Shown piece by piece: positions 42,258 through 52,000 of a stretch of DNA of 64,000 nt. A model generated the notes under the pieces. That model did not search any database. It worked only from the letters and a program-made list of their open reading frames with translations, and was not told the origin of the DNA. Location: NCBI GenBank assembly GCA_964460755.1, contig CAYWQL010000005.1, forward strand, positions 24,650 through 88,649. The letters run 5' to 3'. Position 1 is the stretch's first letter; every line of letters starts with the position of its first letter. Both the position numbers and the translations under genes were made by a program. The DNA is from JAYFNU01 sp964460755 (GTDB lineage: Bacteria; Bacillota; Clostridia; Oscillospirales; Ruminococcaceae).

Positions 42258-44294
42258 ATGATTTGGAAAGCAATAGCGATAGTTGAAGCGGCCCTTCTGG
42301 TTATACTTTTTATAGTGTTTCTCAGCAACAGCCTTTCTCAGCGCAAGATAATGAAGAAGGCGGGGCTTATTGTAAAGGGTAAGCTAAACGTCGAAGACAT
42401 TAGGGTGCGGGGGAAAAAGAGCAACTCTAAGATAATCGCGAGCGCGTTCAACTCAATAAAGAACAATCTTCTTACCTTTATCGAGGAGACGAAGGGAAAC
42501 GTAATTACTCTTTCCGACGCGACAGAAACGCTCACAAAGAGCGTTATTGCCAACCAAGCCGGCAACGAGCAGATAGCCGAAGGCGTAACCACCGTCGTCG
42601 GCAAGGTTGCGGAGCAGTTGGACTTGGTTAAAAACAACCTCGATATCATTAGGTCGAACAATGAAAAAATGCAGGAAATCGACCAAGCCACGACAAACAT
42701 CAAGGGGCTTTTGGACAACAACGTGGTTGCGTGTAACGATGGACTGGGCGGGCTTGAAAAGTACGAGCAGGATATTGATATCGTTGCGGTCGAGCTTGGA
42801 AAGAGCAGACAGCTGTTAGAAAAATTCAACAACGACATTAAAAATATAAAGGTCGTCGGAGACCTAATTATCAGCATAAACAATCAGCTTCGTATGATGG
42901 CGATTAACGCCTCAATCGAAGCGGCAAGGGCAGGACAGGTTGGTCGCGGCTTCGAGGTTGTCGCGCAGGAAATGAAGGAAATGTCCGATAAGACCAAAGA
43001 GGGAATGGGCAAAATCACCCGCGTTGTCGACGAAATTATCGACAGCAGCAACCAGGTTAACGGGAGCATTCTCGCGTGCGAGGATACCTTTAACAAGAGC
43101 AAGGAAACCTTTAACGGCGTAAGTAATTCCTTTAAAACAATTAACCAGCAGTCTTTTGAAATACACGATGGTATAAAAGATATTTCCGAAAGGATAAACG
43201 ATATCGCGCACGGCTTCGATGAATCGAAGGAACAGGCGTCTCAGCTTTACGACGCTTCGCAGCTTATTAACAGCAGCACACACGAAATGGCGGCGGCGTC
43301 CGAGGAAACGGCGGCGGAATCAACCCATATAAGTAAGAATGTTGAAAACCTTGGCGGAATGCTTGTGGGAATACAGGGGCTTTTAAAGCAGTTTAACACG
43401 GCGGTCGTTCCCGTTGAGGAGATGGCGAGCAGGTCGTACAGGATAGCGTTTTTGAGTATGCTCGACAACGACTTTTGGTACGGCGTGCGTCGCGGTGTGT
43501 TCTATGCTATGAAGGAGCTTAGCGCGACAGGCGCGATAGTTGATTACTATCCGTTCTTCACGACGGGCGAGGAACGCGACCGAGAGGTTAGGGAACAAAT
43601 AAGTCAGTGCGTCGAACAAGGCGTCGACGGTATAATTCTTCCGGGATTTTTGGACCAAGGCAACGATTATTTGAAGCGTGCGGTCTCAAGAGGAACTAAG
43701 GTTTTCGCGTTCAACTGCGACTGCGCCCCTGATATAGGACGTGAGGGCTGTTTTAGTCCGAACAGTCTTGAAGCGGGCGCCTTGGCGGCGGCTTCGCTTG
43801 AAAAGACGCTTGGAAGACGAGGCAAGGTCGTCGTAATGACGGGCGACTTATCCAACGGCGTAAACAACGACAGAAAGCGCAGCTTCTTAAAGAAGATATC
43901 ACATTGCAGAGGCATTCGCGTTGTCGAGGACATTATCGTTGAGGATGATGCAAACGACGTCTACGAAAGAACTACGGATATTCTCCGTATGCGCTCTGAT
44001 ATCAGCGCGTTCTACATTACGACAGGTATGGCTATTTCAGTGGCGAAGGCGATTGAGGACGCGGGACTTACAGGACAGGTAATCGTCGTCGGCTTCGACC
44101 ATACGCCCGAAATATTCGACTTTATTAAAAAGGGCATTATTGCCGCGGCGATAGGTCAAGACCCGTTTGGACAGGGACACGACCCGATAGTATGGATGTA
44201 CAACAATCTTGTTACAGGCACAAATCTTCCAAACGAATTTATGTCCTGCCGTTTGTCGGTCGTCGACAGTAAAAACGTCGAGAACTTAATTTAA
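42258..44294 (+). CDS. Chemoreceptor signalling domain fused to a C-terminal sugar-binding domain
   Basis: 678 residues in an unusual order. One N-terminal membrane helix (about residues 4-23) is followed directly by a methyl-accepting signalling coiled coil (about 60-370) with the conserved hairpin tip NNQLRMMAINASIEAARAG and VGRGFEVVAQEMKEM. Then comes a complete Peripla_BP_4 ligand domain (about 393-678; YRIAFLSMLDNDFWYG, GVDGIILPGFLDQG, VVVGFDHTPEIF). With a single helix, both domains must lie on the same side; since signalling is cytoplasmic, the ligand domain should read an intracellular sugar, like a LacI sensor. No che genes are in the window. Confidence 0.85.
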   Translation: MIWKAIAIVEAALLVILFIVFLSNSLSQRKIMKKAGLIVKGKLNVEDIRVRGKKSNSKIIASAFNSIKNNLLTFIEETKGNVITLSDATETLTKSVIANQAGNEQIAEGVTTVVGKVAEQLDLVKNNLDIIRSNNEKMQEIDQATTNIKGLLDNNVVACNDGLGGLEKYEQDIDIVAVELGKSRQLLEKFNNDIKNIKVVGDLIISINNQLRMMAINASIEAARAGQVGRGFEVVAQEMKEMSDKTKEGMGKITRVVDEIIDSSNQVNGSILACEDTFNKSKETFNGVSNSFKTINQQSFEIHDGIKDISERINDIAHGFDESKEQASQLYDASQLINSSTHEMAAASEETAAESTHISKNVENLGGMLVGIQGLLKQFNTAVVPVEEMASRSYRIAFLSMLDNDFWYGVRRGVFYAMKELSATGAIVDYYPFFTTGEERDREVREQISQCVEQGVDGIILPGFLDQGNDYLKRAVSRGTKVFAFNCDCAPDIGREGCFSPNSLEAGALAAASLEKTLGRRGKVVVMTGDLSNGVNNDRKRSFLKKISHCRGIRVVEDIIVEDDANDVYERTTDILRMRSDISAFYITTGMAISVAKAIEDAGLTGQVIVVGFDHTPEIFDFIKKGIIAAAIGQDPFGQGHDPIVWMYNNLVTGTNLPNEFMSCRLSVVDSKNVENLI

Positions 44295-44304
44295 ATTTCT
44301 TCAC

Positions 44305-44341
44305 AAAAAAGGCTTGGAGCAGACGCTCCAAGCCTTTTTTT
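44305..44341. terminator. Bidirectional terminator between convergent genes
   Basis: Perfect 16-bp stem (44305-44320 with 44325-44340), an AGAC loop, an A run before and a T run after. It serves the chemoreceptor gene on + and the aldolase gene on -. Confidence 0.92.
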
Positions 44342-44352
44342 GGGGTTTGTTT

Positions 44353-45189
44353 TTATGCTCTGCCGTCGGACATAAAAAGCTTCATTTTCTTTTCTGTCTC
44401 GGCTTTTACCGCGTCAACGGCAACGTTCATTACGTCGGTTGTTGAAGTCTTGCCGCTAATAAGCGCGTTCTTCACGGCGACCGCGCCAGCAACGTTTATA
44501 TCGGTGAAGATATTAATTTTGCATATGCCGCAGGCAATCGCTTTGCGAAAGTCGTCGTCAGCAAGCCCGCTTCCGCCGTGCAGGACAAGCGGTGTCGGAA
44601 TAATGCTTGCGATTTTTTCAATACGTTCAAAATCAAGCTTAGGCGGAAGCTTGTAAGCGCCGTGTGCCGTTCCGACCGCGATAGCCAAGGCGTCGACCGA
44701 TGTTTTGCTTACGAAATCGGCAGCTTGGCGAGGGTCGGTGTAAAAGCTTTCGGGGGAGCCGTCGCCCTCGTTGTCACCGACGTGACCGAGCTCGGCTTCG
44801 ACCGTCGCGCCGAAGCAATGAGCGATTTTCACAAGCTCGGCGACTTTTTTTATGTTTTCGTCGTATTCGTCGGTCGAGCAATCATACATAATAGACGAGA
44901 AGCCTAATTTAAGCGCTTCCATACATTTTTCGAAGGTGAGACCGTGGTCGTAGTGGACGACGACAGGAATACCTGCTCGCTTCGCCATAGGTATAAGCAT
45001 ATCAGCCACGTTTTCAAGCGGCGCGAAGGGAAGAAGCACCTCGGCCGTGCCGACGATAACGGGAGAACGAAGCTTTTCCGCCGCGCTGAGCACGCCCAGA
45101 GCCATTTCGAGGTTTACAGCGTTAAAAAGCCCAACGCCGTATTTATTTCGTTGTGCGTCGATTAAGACGTCGTTTAGATTAACAAGCAT
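44353..45189 (-). CDS. Class II (zinc) ketose-bisphosphate aldolase
   Basis: 278 residues of the FbaA/GatY/KbaY/IolJ family, which cleaves ketose-1,6-bisphosphates (or a 1-phosphate) to dihydroxyacetone phosphate and an aldehyde. Zinc ligands and catalytic residues are visible: HYDHGLTFEKC, EAELGHVGDNEGDG, VGTAHGAYK and LHGGSGLADDDFRKAI. By length and the GTAHG motif it is nearer GatY/KbaY/IolJ than glycolytic FbaA, but the true substrate is open. It starts 4 nt after the kinase stop, behind GAAAGGA, so the two form an operon. Confidence 0.92.
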   Translation of the reverse strand: MLVNLNDVLIDAQRNKYGVGLFNAVNLEMALGVLSAAEKLRSPVIVGTAEVLLPFAPLENVADMLIPMAKRAGIPVVVHYDHGLTFEKCMEALKLGFSSIMYDCSTDEYDENIKKVAELVKIAHCFGATVEAELGHVGDNEGDGSPESFYTDPRQAADFVSKTSVDALAIAVGTAHGAYKLPPKLDFERIEKIASIIPTPLVLHGGSGLADDDFRKAIACGICKINIFTDINVAGAVAVKNALISGKTSTTDVMNVAVDAVKAETEKKMKLFMSDGRA

Positions 45190-45193
45190 AGTT

Positions 45194-46324
45194 TTATCCT
45201 TTCAAAAGATGTTGTTTTTTCCAGCCGTTAGCGATTTTTTCGCGAAGCACCTCAAAAGGACGAAGTCCGCTTAAGGCGTCGTATTCTTCGACGCAGCAAG
45301 CACCTGTCGCCGTCGCAAGGCGCAAGCACTCCTCAGGGGAACATCCGTCGAGCACAGCAGTTAGAAAGGCGGCGATGGTTGTGTCGCCGGCTCCGGTTCC
45401 AGAAAGCACACGCTCGGGCTCAAAGCTTTCCTCAAAGCCGCCCTTATTCGCCCAAAGCGGTACGTCAAGACAAAGCCGTTCGCTTATCGTGTTTAGCGCA
45501 AATTCGTCAGCTGTTCTCCAGAATACGCCGGGCGCTCCGCATTTGATTAAAACAACCTTCGCCCCCATTTGAAGAAGTCTTTCGGCAAACGGCGCCGCAT
45601 CGGTTTCGATGTTAAGATTATTTGTGATATCGCCGTCCATCGCGTTCTGCCAGCTTTCGTATCGCGCGCGGTCGAGCATAAAGCAGATTTCTTCAACGCT
45701 TGGCATAAAGAAATCGACAAAGGGAAGAACCTTACTTAAAAGCTTTTGCCAGTCGACCGAACCGGCCGCGGACGAGGGGTCGACTGCCGCCATATCAAGA
45801 GAGGTCGCACAGCCCAAAGACTTTGCACGTTTCATAAGCGAAACAAGCTCGGCTCCGTCGTTCTCATACATACCATTCATAAGCGGCGGATAACCGAAAT
45901 GAAGAAGCACGGTGTCGCGAAACTTTTCGTCGGGAAGGTCACTGCTTTTAAAGGTTGCGTTCGCGCCCGGATGATGAAGAAAAACGCGGTCTAAGCCCTT
46001 TGGCGCGAGGACTACCGAATAGGAGGTGGTGACGCTTTTGTCGACGATAAGTCCGTTTTTCGCGCCGTAGGAGCGAAGTATATCGCCTATCATACCGCCA
46101 AACGCGTCAAGGCCGACCTTTCCGACAAGCTCGACGTTTGCGCCAAGCTTTTTCATTCCAAGACCGGTATTCGCCACACAGCCGCCCGTGTGTACGTCCG
46201 CCGCATTCATTTCGATAAGCTTTCCGGGAGTCAAAAGCTCTTGAAAGGAGCCCGCCGTGCTTTTTGGAAACACAGGCGTTACATCAAGACAAATATGACC
46301 CGCAACGACAACCTTTTTCGCCAT
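45194..46324 (-). CDS. PfkB-family carbohydrate kinase
   Basis: 376 residues, a little longer than usual for the ribokinase/PfkB family. The N-terminal signature is HTGGCVANTGLGMKKLGANV, and the C-terminal catalytic motif is GTGAGDTTIAAFLTAVLDG with the base Asp. It probably phosphorylates a sugar or sugar phosphate to give the aldolase substrate. It is transcribed away from the surface operon, from a promoter overlapped by a palindrome. GAGGTAG precedes the ATG. With the transporter on the other strand it completes an uptake-kinase-aldolase set. Confidence 0.9.
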   Translation of the reverse strand: MAKKVVVAGHICLDVTPVFPKSTAGSFQELLTPGKLIEMNAADVHTGGCVANTGLGMKKLGANVELVGKVGLDAFGGMIGDILRSYGAKNGLIVDKSVTTSYSVVLAPKGLDRVFLHHPGANATFKSSDLPDEKFRDTVLLHFGYPPLMNGMYENDGAELVSLMKRAKSLGCATSLDMAAVDPSSAAGSVDWQKLLSKVLPFVDFFMPSVEEICFMLDRARYESWQNAMDGDITNNLNIETDAAPFAERLLQMGAKVVLIKCGAPGVFWRTADEFALNTISERLCLDVPLWANKGGFEESFEPERVLSGTGAGDTTIAAFLTAVLDGCSPEECLRLATATGACCVEEYDALSGLRPFEVLREKIANGWKKQHLLKG

Positions 46325-46359
46325 AATTCTACCTCAAATAAATAAATATTTATGTACTT

Positions 46360-46392
46360 ATTATAACACAATCGTCCGATTAGTTTAACTAA
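46360..46392 (-). promoter_or_regulatory. Promoter and palindromic operator of the kinase-aldolase operon
   Basis: Read on the minus strand: TTAAAC (46388-46383), a 17-nt spacer and TATAAT (46365-46360). The perfect palindrome TTAGTT-T-AACTAA (46380-46392) covers the -35 box, a typical repressor site. Confidence 0.7.
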
Positions 46393-46936
46393 CCGTTATA
46401 AAAATTATTGAAGCATCTAATGAAGAAAAACGGGCAAGTTGATATGGATATTACGTTTTCCGACACTTTATACTTGTGGCATATAATTAAAAATGCGGCA
46501 CCTAAAATCTAACAACAAACGACTGCTCGAAAGCATTATAATTTGCTTTAATATGTAAAACAAAAATAACAAAAACTGTTTACTATGATATTAAATTATG
46601 GAAATAATAATAAAACTTATTTTTAAACAACAATAAATATATTACCAAATACTATTCCTTGAGTGCTTTTATAAACCGGCGCCCAAAACACCATAAATTA
46701 GTTAATTTAATAAAATACAGCCGCAAGCATCTATAAACATATATTGGCAACGGATACCGAATGATTTACGCTTGATTTAAAAACAATTCTGCGTTTTTAC
46801 GCGTTAATTTCGCGATTTTGTAAAGCAAATACAAAGAAATTACTTTGTTTTTACAATGAAAGTTCACAAAAAAATTTGCTCACAGCGAAATAATAAGACA
46901 ACTTGCATAAACTTAGGAAAAAACGCAATGAATATG
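46393..46936. other. AT-rich intergenic region without a gene
   Basis: About 540 nt between the divergent kinase and surface-protein promoters. No frame with a ribosome site, no RNA gene and no mobile element is seen. A small hairpin (ACAAAG...CTTTGT near 46835) is the only structure noticed. Its base composition is clearly more AT-rich than the coding flanks. Confidence 0.6.
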
Positions 46937-46965
46937 TTGATAATTAATTTACTATATAATATAAT
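46937..46965 (+). promoter_or_regulatory. Promoter of the surface-protein operon
   Basis: TTGATA at 46937-46942, a 17-nt spacer and TATAAT at 46960-46965. It gives a 5' leader of about 107 nt before the first surface gene. Confidence 0.85.
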
Positions 46966-47078
46966 TAAAACCGTGTAAATGGATTTTAATAGCGAATTGT
47001 GAGAACAAAGGTATATTCTTATGCCATAAACAGTAAAATGGCTATTATAACGAACAACAGTTTTGGAGGTAGGAAAGT

Positions 47079-49043
47079 ATGAAAGGACTAAAGAGGCTTC
47101 TGGCAACGACGGTTATGGCTTTGGCTGTAGGCGTTCTTTCGGCAGGGCTTGCCTATGCGTCGGGCGGCGCGGGTATTGTGGACGTTCAAGCGAAGAATAT
47201 AACGCTTGCGAGCGTAGTCAACAATGTTTTCGACGCCAAAGGAGATAATAAAAATTGTTGGTTCGTTAACATAGAAGCCGAGGACTCGGACCTCGTGCTT
47301 TGCAGATTGACAGATGGCAGCGGCAAAGACCTCCTTGAGCCGAGCGTCTGTCAGCTTACGAAAAACGCTTCGGGCAAATACGAAGGCACAATGAAATTTA
47401 AAATCGACGGTGAGCTTACCGCGAAGCATCAGATTATCATTTCGTCGTTAGACGGAAGCGCTTCCGCTTCGGCGCGCCCCTTCCGGATTTTCTGTTCAAT
47501 TCCCGCAGGCGAGGGAAGAACGGCCGTAGCTTATATGAACGGCGTCGTCGCGGGGAGCTATACATACGTCGCTGAAAAGACCTTCTATTATAACGGCGTG
47601 GACTACGACCTTTCGAAAAACGCGGCGACGTCAATAGAAATAAAGCAGGGCGAAGAACGCGCCCGTTATGACGTCGAGTACGCTGTCCACCAAACGAGCG
47701 GCGGACGTTACGCGACAATTATATATCGTGCAAAAGACGGAAGCTTAATCGGTGTCGACGACGACCCTACACCGATTAAAGAGGAAGGCTTAACCACTAT
47801 AACCGTAAAAGACGAGATAACGGTGAACGGCATAAAATATGTCAAATGCGCGGGTCAGCCGTCGCAGTACGTTGTCAATAACAGTTCAAGAATGACCGAT
47901 TTCGTCGTTTATTTCCGACCTGAAAACGGTAGCGGATATTACACGTCGGTTATCAAATATCAGGACGCCGACGGAAAAACCCTTATGCCCTCCAAAGAGA
48001 TAATCGTAAACGGAGCGCAACAGGTTTACTATGCGCCAAGCACGATTTGCTTTAAGGACGACTCAACGGGCAATTTGGTTTATTACAGCATAGCCCTTAA
48101 GGACGCGAGCGTAACGCTTACGGTAACCCCTGCGGTAACGGAAAAGGTTTTCGTATATTCGACGTTTGCGGGTTCGGGCTATAACTGGTACATACGCTAT
48201 ATAGACGCACAGACGAACTTGAAAATAGGAGAAGATGTTGTCGCCGTTAATTCGGGAGATTCGTTAACGTTTGATTTAAACAGCGAGATGACGGTCGGCA
48301 ATGCTCACTACGTTCTTGATTCGGCTTCGAATAACTCAATTACTCATAATTTTGGCGATAATCGAGTTTCATACGTTTACTATTATCCTGACGGCTATGT
48401 AAGAGAACAGAGCTACGACATAACCGTAAACTATTACAGCGTAACCGACAAAAAGATATTCAAGACCGAAAAAATAACCGTAAAGCCTGATAAGCTTACA
48501 ACGGTCACCGTTCCCGAAAAAATCGTCGTTGACGGCACCGGGGTTACGAACGTATTGCTTAAAGGACAGAACACGTCCTTTGAGCATAACTACTATTTCT
48601 CGGACGCGACCAAACGTACGACGGAATATACGATATATTATCGCGACATAACCGATATCCAAAACGAGGTTACGAGGGTAACGACGGTTGATATAATTTC
48701 CGAGCTGTTTGAGGACGGGGGATATACCTTCACCGACAACAGGCAGACAATTTTACAAAACGACGTAACGGACGAGAACACCGTCATTGAGGACGAGTCA
48801 ACTCCGTTGAGTCCGGGAACGACAACTACTGCGGGCGACCCGAACGATAAACAGGACTCGAGTGGAATTAAGGTAATCGATGATTCGCCAATTCCGCTTG
48901 TGGCTATGCTAAAGGAACTCACCACTGGGCAGATAATTTTATTAAGCGCGTGCGGTATCGCGCTCATAGTAGTGATTGCGGCGATTATCGCGACCGAAAT
49001 CAAGAAAAGACAGGCAAGTAAAAACAGAAGGAGAGTTAAATAA
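47079..49043 (+). CDS. Cell-surface protein with MucBP-like repeats
   Basis: 654 residues: a signal peptide (about 1-27), an N-terminal beta domain, then four or five beta repeats of the MucBP kind (ATIIYRAKDGSLIG, SVIKYQDADGKTLM, WYIRYIDAQTNLKIG, ITVNYYSVTDKKIF), each followed by a Y/V-rich half. MucBP repeats often bind mucin or other glycans. A Thr/Asp-rich stalk precedes a membrane helix and basic tail (EIKKRQASKNRRRVK). There is no clean LPxTG; ELTTG stands just before the helix. A strong GGAGGT ribosome site precedes it. The giant adhesin starts 1 nt after its stop. Confidence 0.85.
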   Translation: MKGLKRLLATTVMALAVGVLSAGLAYASGGAGIVDVQAKNITLASVVNNVFDAKGDNKNCWFVNIEAEDSDLVLCRLTDGSGKDLLEPSVCQLTKNASGKYEGTMKFKIDGELTAKHQIIISSLDGSASASARPFRIFCSIPAGEGRTAVAYMNGVVAGSYTYVAEKTFYYNGVDYDLSKNAATSIEIKQGEERARYDVEYAVHQTSGGRYATIIYRAKDGSLIGVDDDPTPIKEEGLTTITVKDEITVNGIKYVKCAGQPSQYVVNNSSRMTDFVVYFRPENGSGYYTSVIKYQDADGKTLMPSKEIIVNGAQQVYYAPSTICFKDDSTGNLVYYSIALKDASVTLTVTPAVTEKVFVYSTFAGSGYNWYIRYIDAQTNLKIGEDVVAVNSGDSLTFDLNSEMTVGNAHYVLDSASNNSITHNFGDNRVSYVYYYPDGYVREQSYDITVNYYSVTDKKIFKTEKITVKPDKLTTVTVPEKIVVDGTGVTNVLLKGQNTSFEHNYYFSDATKRTTEYTIYYRDITDIQNEVTRVTTVDIISELFEDGGYTFTDNRQTILQNDVTDENTVIEDESTPLSPGTTTTAGDPNDKQDSSGIKVIDDSPIPLVAMLKELTTGQIILLSACGIALIVVIAAIIATEIKKRQASKNRRRVK

Positions 49044-49044
49044 G

Positions 49045-52000
49045 ATGAACAAAATTAAAAATTTACTCAACAAAACACTTTCCGTTCTGCTTCTTATCTG
49101 CCTTATGGCGTCAAACTTTAATTTCAGTGTGAGCGCGGCCGAGCCTTATACCATCGGCAGCGACCCAACACTTGACACGCAATACATTCAGGCTCTTGCC
49201 AACAAGGGTGTCGCTTTTTCGTATAACGACACGAGGGACGCCTTTTTGAGCAGCAAATACTACAACAGCAGTTCTCTTCTTGGAGTTGCAGGAAGCTTTG
49301 CTGTTGTCGCGTTTAATCAAGCGGTGCTTAGCGGTTCTCACGTTAACGGAAACGTGCTGACAAAGGATTTACAGGTAAAGACATCCTTTGGAACGAAGGC
49401 ATTGGTTGACGAGCTGAGCTATGCTCAAAACATAAGTGCACTGACAGTCGGACAGCTGGCAGGAAATGACAGTAATGCGTTTGCCGTGGGAAACTCCGTT
49501 AATGTTCAGGCTATTAACACACAATTCAATCAAGAAAGCGGAAAAGAACCCACTCCGAGTACGACGGACATTGCGATTAATGGTACTAAGATTGAAAAGC
49601 CGAAAAATTTCATTAAGGACTCTGATACGGCGAACAGCCCATATGTTGATATAGATGCTGTTTTTGAACAGGCTTGTAAGCTTAATAAGCTTCTTGGAGA
49701 AAGAAGCACAAATTATAACATCAAGAGCTATTCGATTGATATCAGCGGCAACGGCGCAAATAATCGCTATATCGAGATAAGCGACAAAAACGCGGCGTCT
49801 TATTTTAATATGACCGCAGAGCAGCTAACAGGCTCAGGCGTTCAGCTGTTTAAAATGAGTGGCTTTAGCTCGACACAACGAGGCTCGTTAATTATTAACG
49901 TCGATTGTAAAGATGTTGCTTATGGCAGCACTGTTAAGCTGCCGCAACAGATGGAGATGTATGTTGACGAAGTACAGGTGTCGCACGGCGAAAAAGACAA
50001 ATCCGACTTTGATAAAGTCGGCAAGGTAATATTAAATTTTGTAAACGCCGAGGATAAGAACATAACGATTGAAGTCGGCAGCTTAGTTGGCTCAATTATT
50101 GCGCCTTATTCTAATGTGCATTGTGTATCCGGCAACTTAAACGGAACTGTAATAGCCCAAAATGTCGATGTCGGCGCCGAGCTTCACCGTTGTGATTTTA
50201 CGGGAACGCTTGACCCCGNNNNNNNNNNNNNNNNNNNNNNNNNNNNNNNNNNNNNNNNNNNNNNNNNNNNNNNNNNNNNNNNNNNNNNNNNNNNNNNNNN
50301 NNNNNNNNNNNNNNNNNNGGTTAACGGCGAGTCGAGCGAAGCGGCGAATGGATACAGCTTTGAGCTTTATGACGCGAAATTCGAGAACAATGCCTATTCA
50401 ATAGTTGGCGCCGGTGCGAAGCAAACCGTGACAAGCAACGTTGTTAACGGTGCAAACGGTCGCTTCACCTTCTCAAATATCGAACAGTATTCCAAAGCGG
50501 GTTCTTATTATTACGCCATAAAAGAGGTTGGGGGGAACAATGACGGCGTGGTCTATGACGATACCGTCTATTACGTCGTCGTTAACGTTAAAAACAATAG
50601 CGGAACGCTTACCGCGACGGTCGATAAGGTTATTAAGAACGGAACAACCGCGGTCACCAATAAAGAAATCAGCTTTAATAATATGGACGAGGTTTATGCG
50701 TCCGTAAGCGGCGCTAAAAAGCTTGACAACCTGCTTGCTGGCGGTTATCTCTTTGAGCTTTATAATGCCTCTTACAATGAGTCGGCAGGTTATACCTTTG
50801 AGGGAGCTTCCGCTTATAAGACGGCGACGAGCGATAGCAATGGCGCATTTTCCTTTGAAAACATCGGCCCGTTCAGCAAGGCGGGAAAATACTATTACGC
50901 AATAAAAGAAACAAAGAGCAACGCAAACGGAACGTTGGAGGTCGTATACGACCAGAGCGTGTATTTCGTAACCGTTGAGGTTGTCAAGAGTAACGGCAAG
51001 CTTGTGGCTTCGATAGTTAAGGTTGACGCGGCAGCGGACGGAAAGACGAGCGCGGTAAGCGACAAGAATATTGTATTTTACAATATGACGCCGACGAGCG
51101 TACAGTTCAGCGGAACCAAGACCTATAATGGCGACGCTATCACAAGCAGCAATCAAAAGGGTCCGTTTAAGTTTGAGCTTTACGAGATAACAAAGGACTC
51201 AAACGGCAACGATATCTATACAGCGCTCGGGCAGAGAAGCGGCGACGATTTCGTCCTATCTAATGAAGCCGACGGAAGCTTTACCTTCGACGAAATTAAG
51301 TACAACGCCGAGGGAGAATATCACTATCAGATAAAAGAGGTTATCCCTGTTGACGCGGGCGGAAACGAGATAATTGACGGCAACATCTATGACCGTTCAT
51401 ATTACGACATCAACGTTACAGTCAGCAACAATAACAATCAGCTCGTCGCAAGCTATACCGTCGCGAGGGTTGACGCAAACGGTAGCGCAGGCGTTGGCGA
51501 CGACTGTACAAATGTTGTTTTTAACAACAAAGACAGGGAAAAAGGGTTTACTAACCTTGCGCTTGGCGGCGTGAAAACACACAATGGTACAGTTGCGTCG
51601 GGTTATAGCTTTGAGCTGTATTCAACAGTACTTGACGCAAGCGGAAAAGAAACGGGAACAAGAACAATAATTCCGCAGGCTAATGGTGTTGATTATGTCG
51701 CAAGCGGTGCTGATGGAAAATTCAGCTTTGCTGACATCAGATATGACGAAGCGGGCACATACGGCTATATTGTTAAGGAAACAGTCGGAAGTGATTCCAA
51801 AATCGCCTATGATGCCACTGAGCATTTGGTCGTCGTTACCGTTCAAGCCCAAAGCGCATGGTTGCTTAAGGTTTCGGGCGTAACCGTGGACGGCAAAGCG
51901 GTTGATTTCGAGAACAATTATGTCGCGCTGAACGAAAAAATCAGCTTCAACAATATGGATAAGGTTTATGCGTCGGTTAACGGCATAAAGAAGCTCAACA

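Noticed and set aside
46991..47008. Sequence resembling half of a lac operator
   Set aside because: It has only about ten matching bases, no symmetry, and no LacI-type gene is nearby.
46864..47106. Minus-strand frame between the two promoters
   Set aside because: It overlaps the surface-gene promoter and start, has no ribosome site and no recognisable product.
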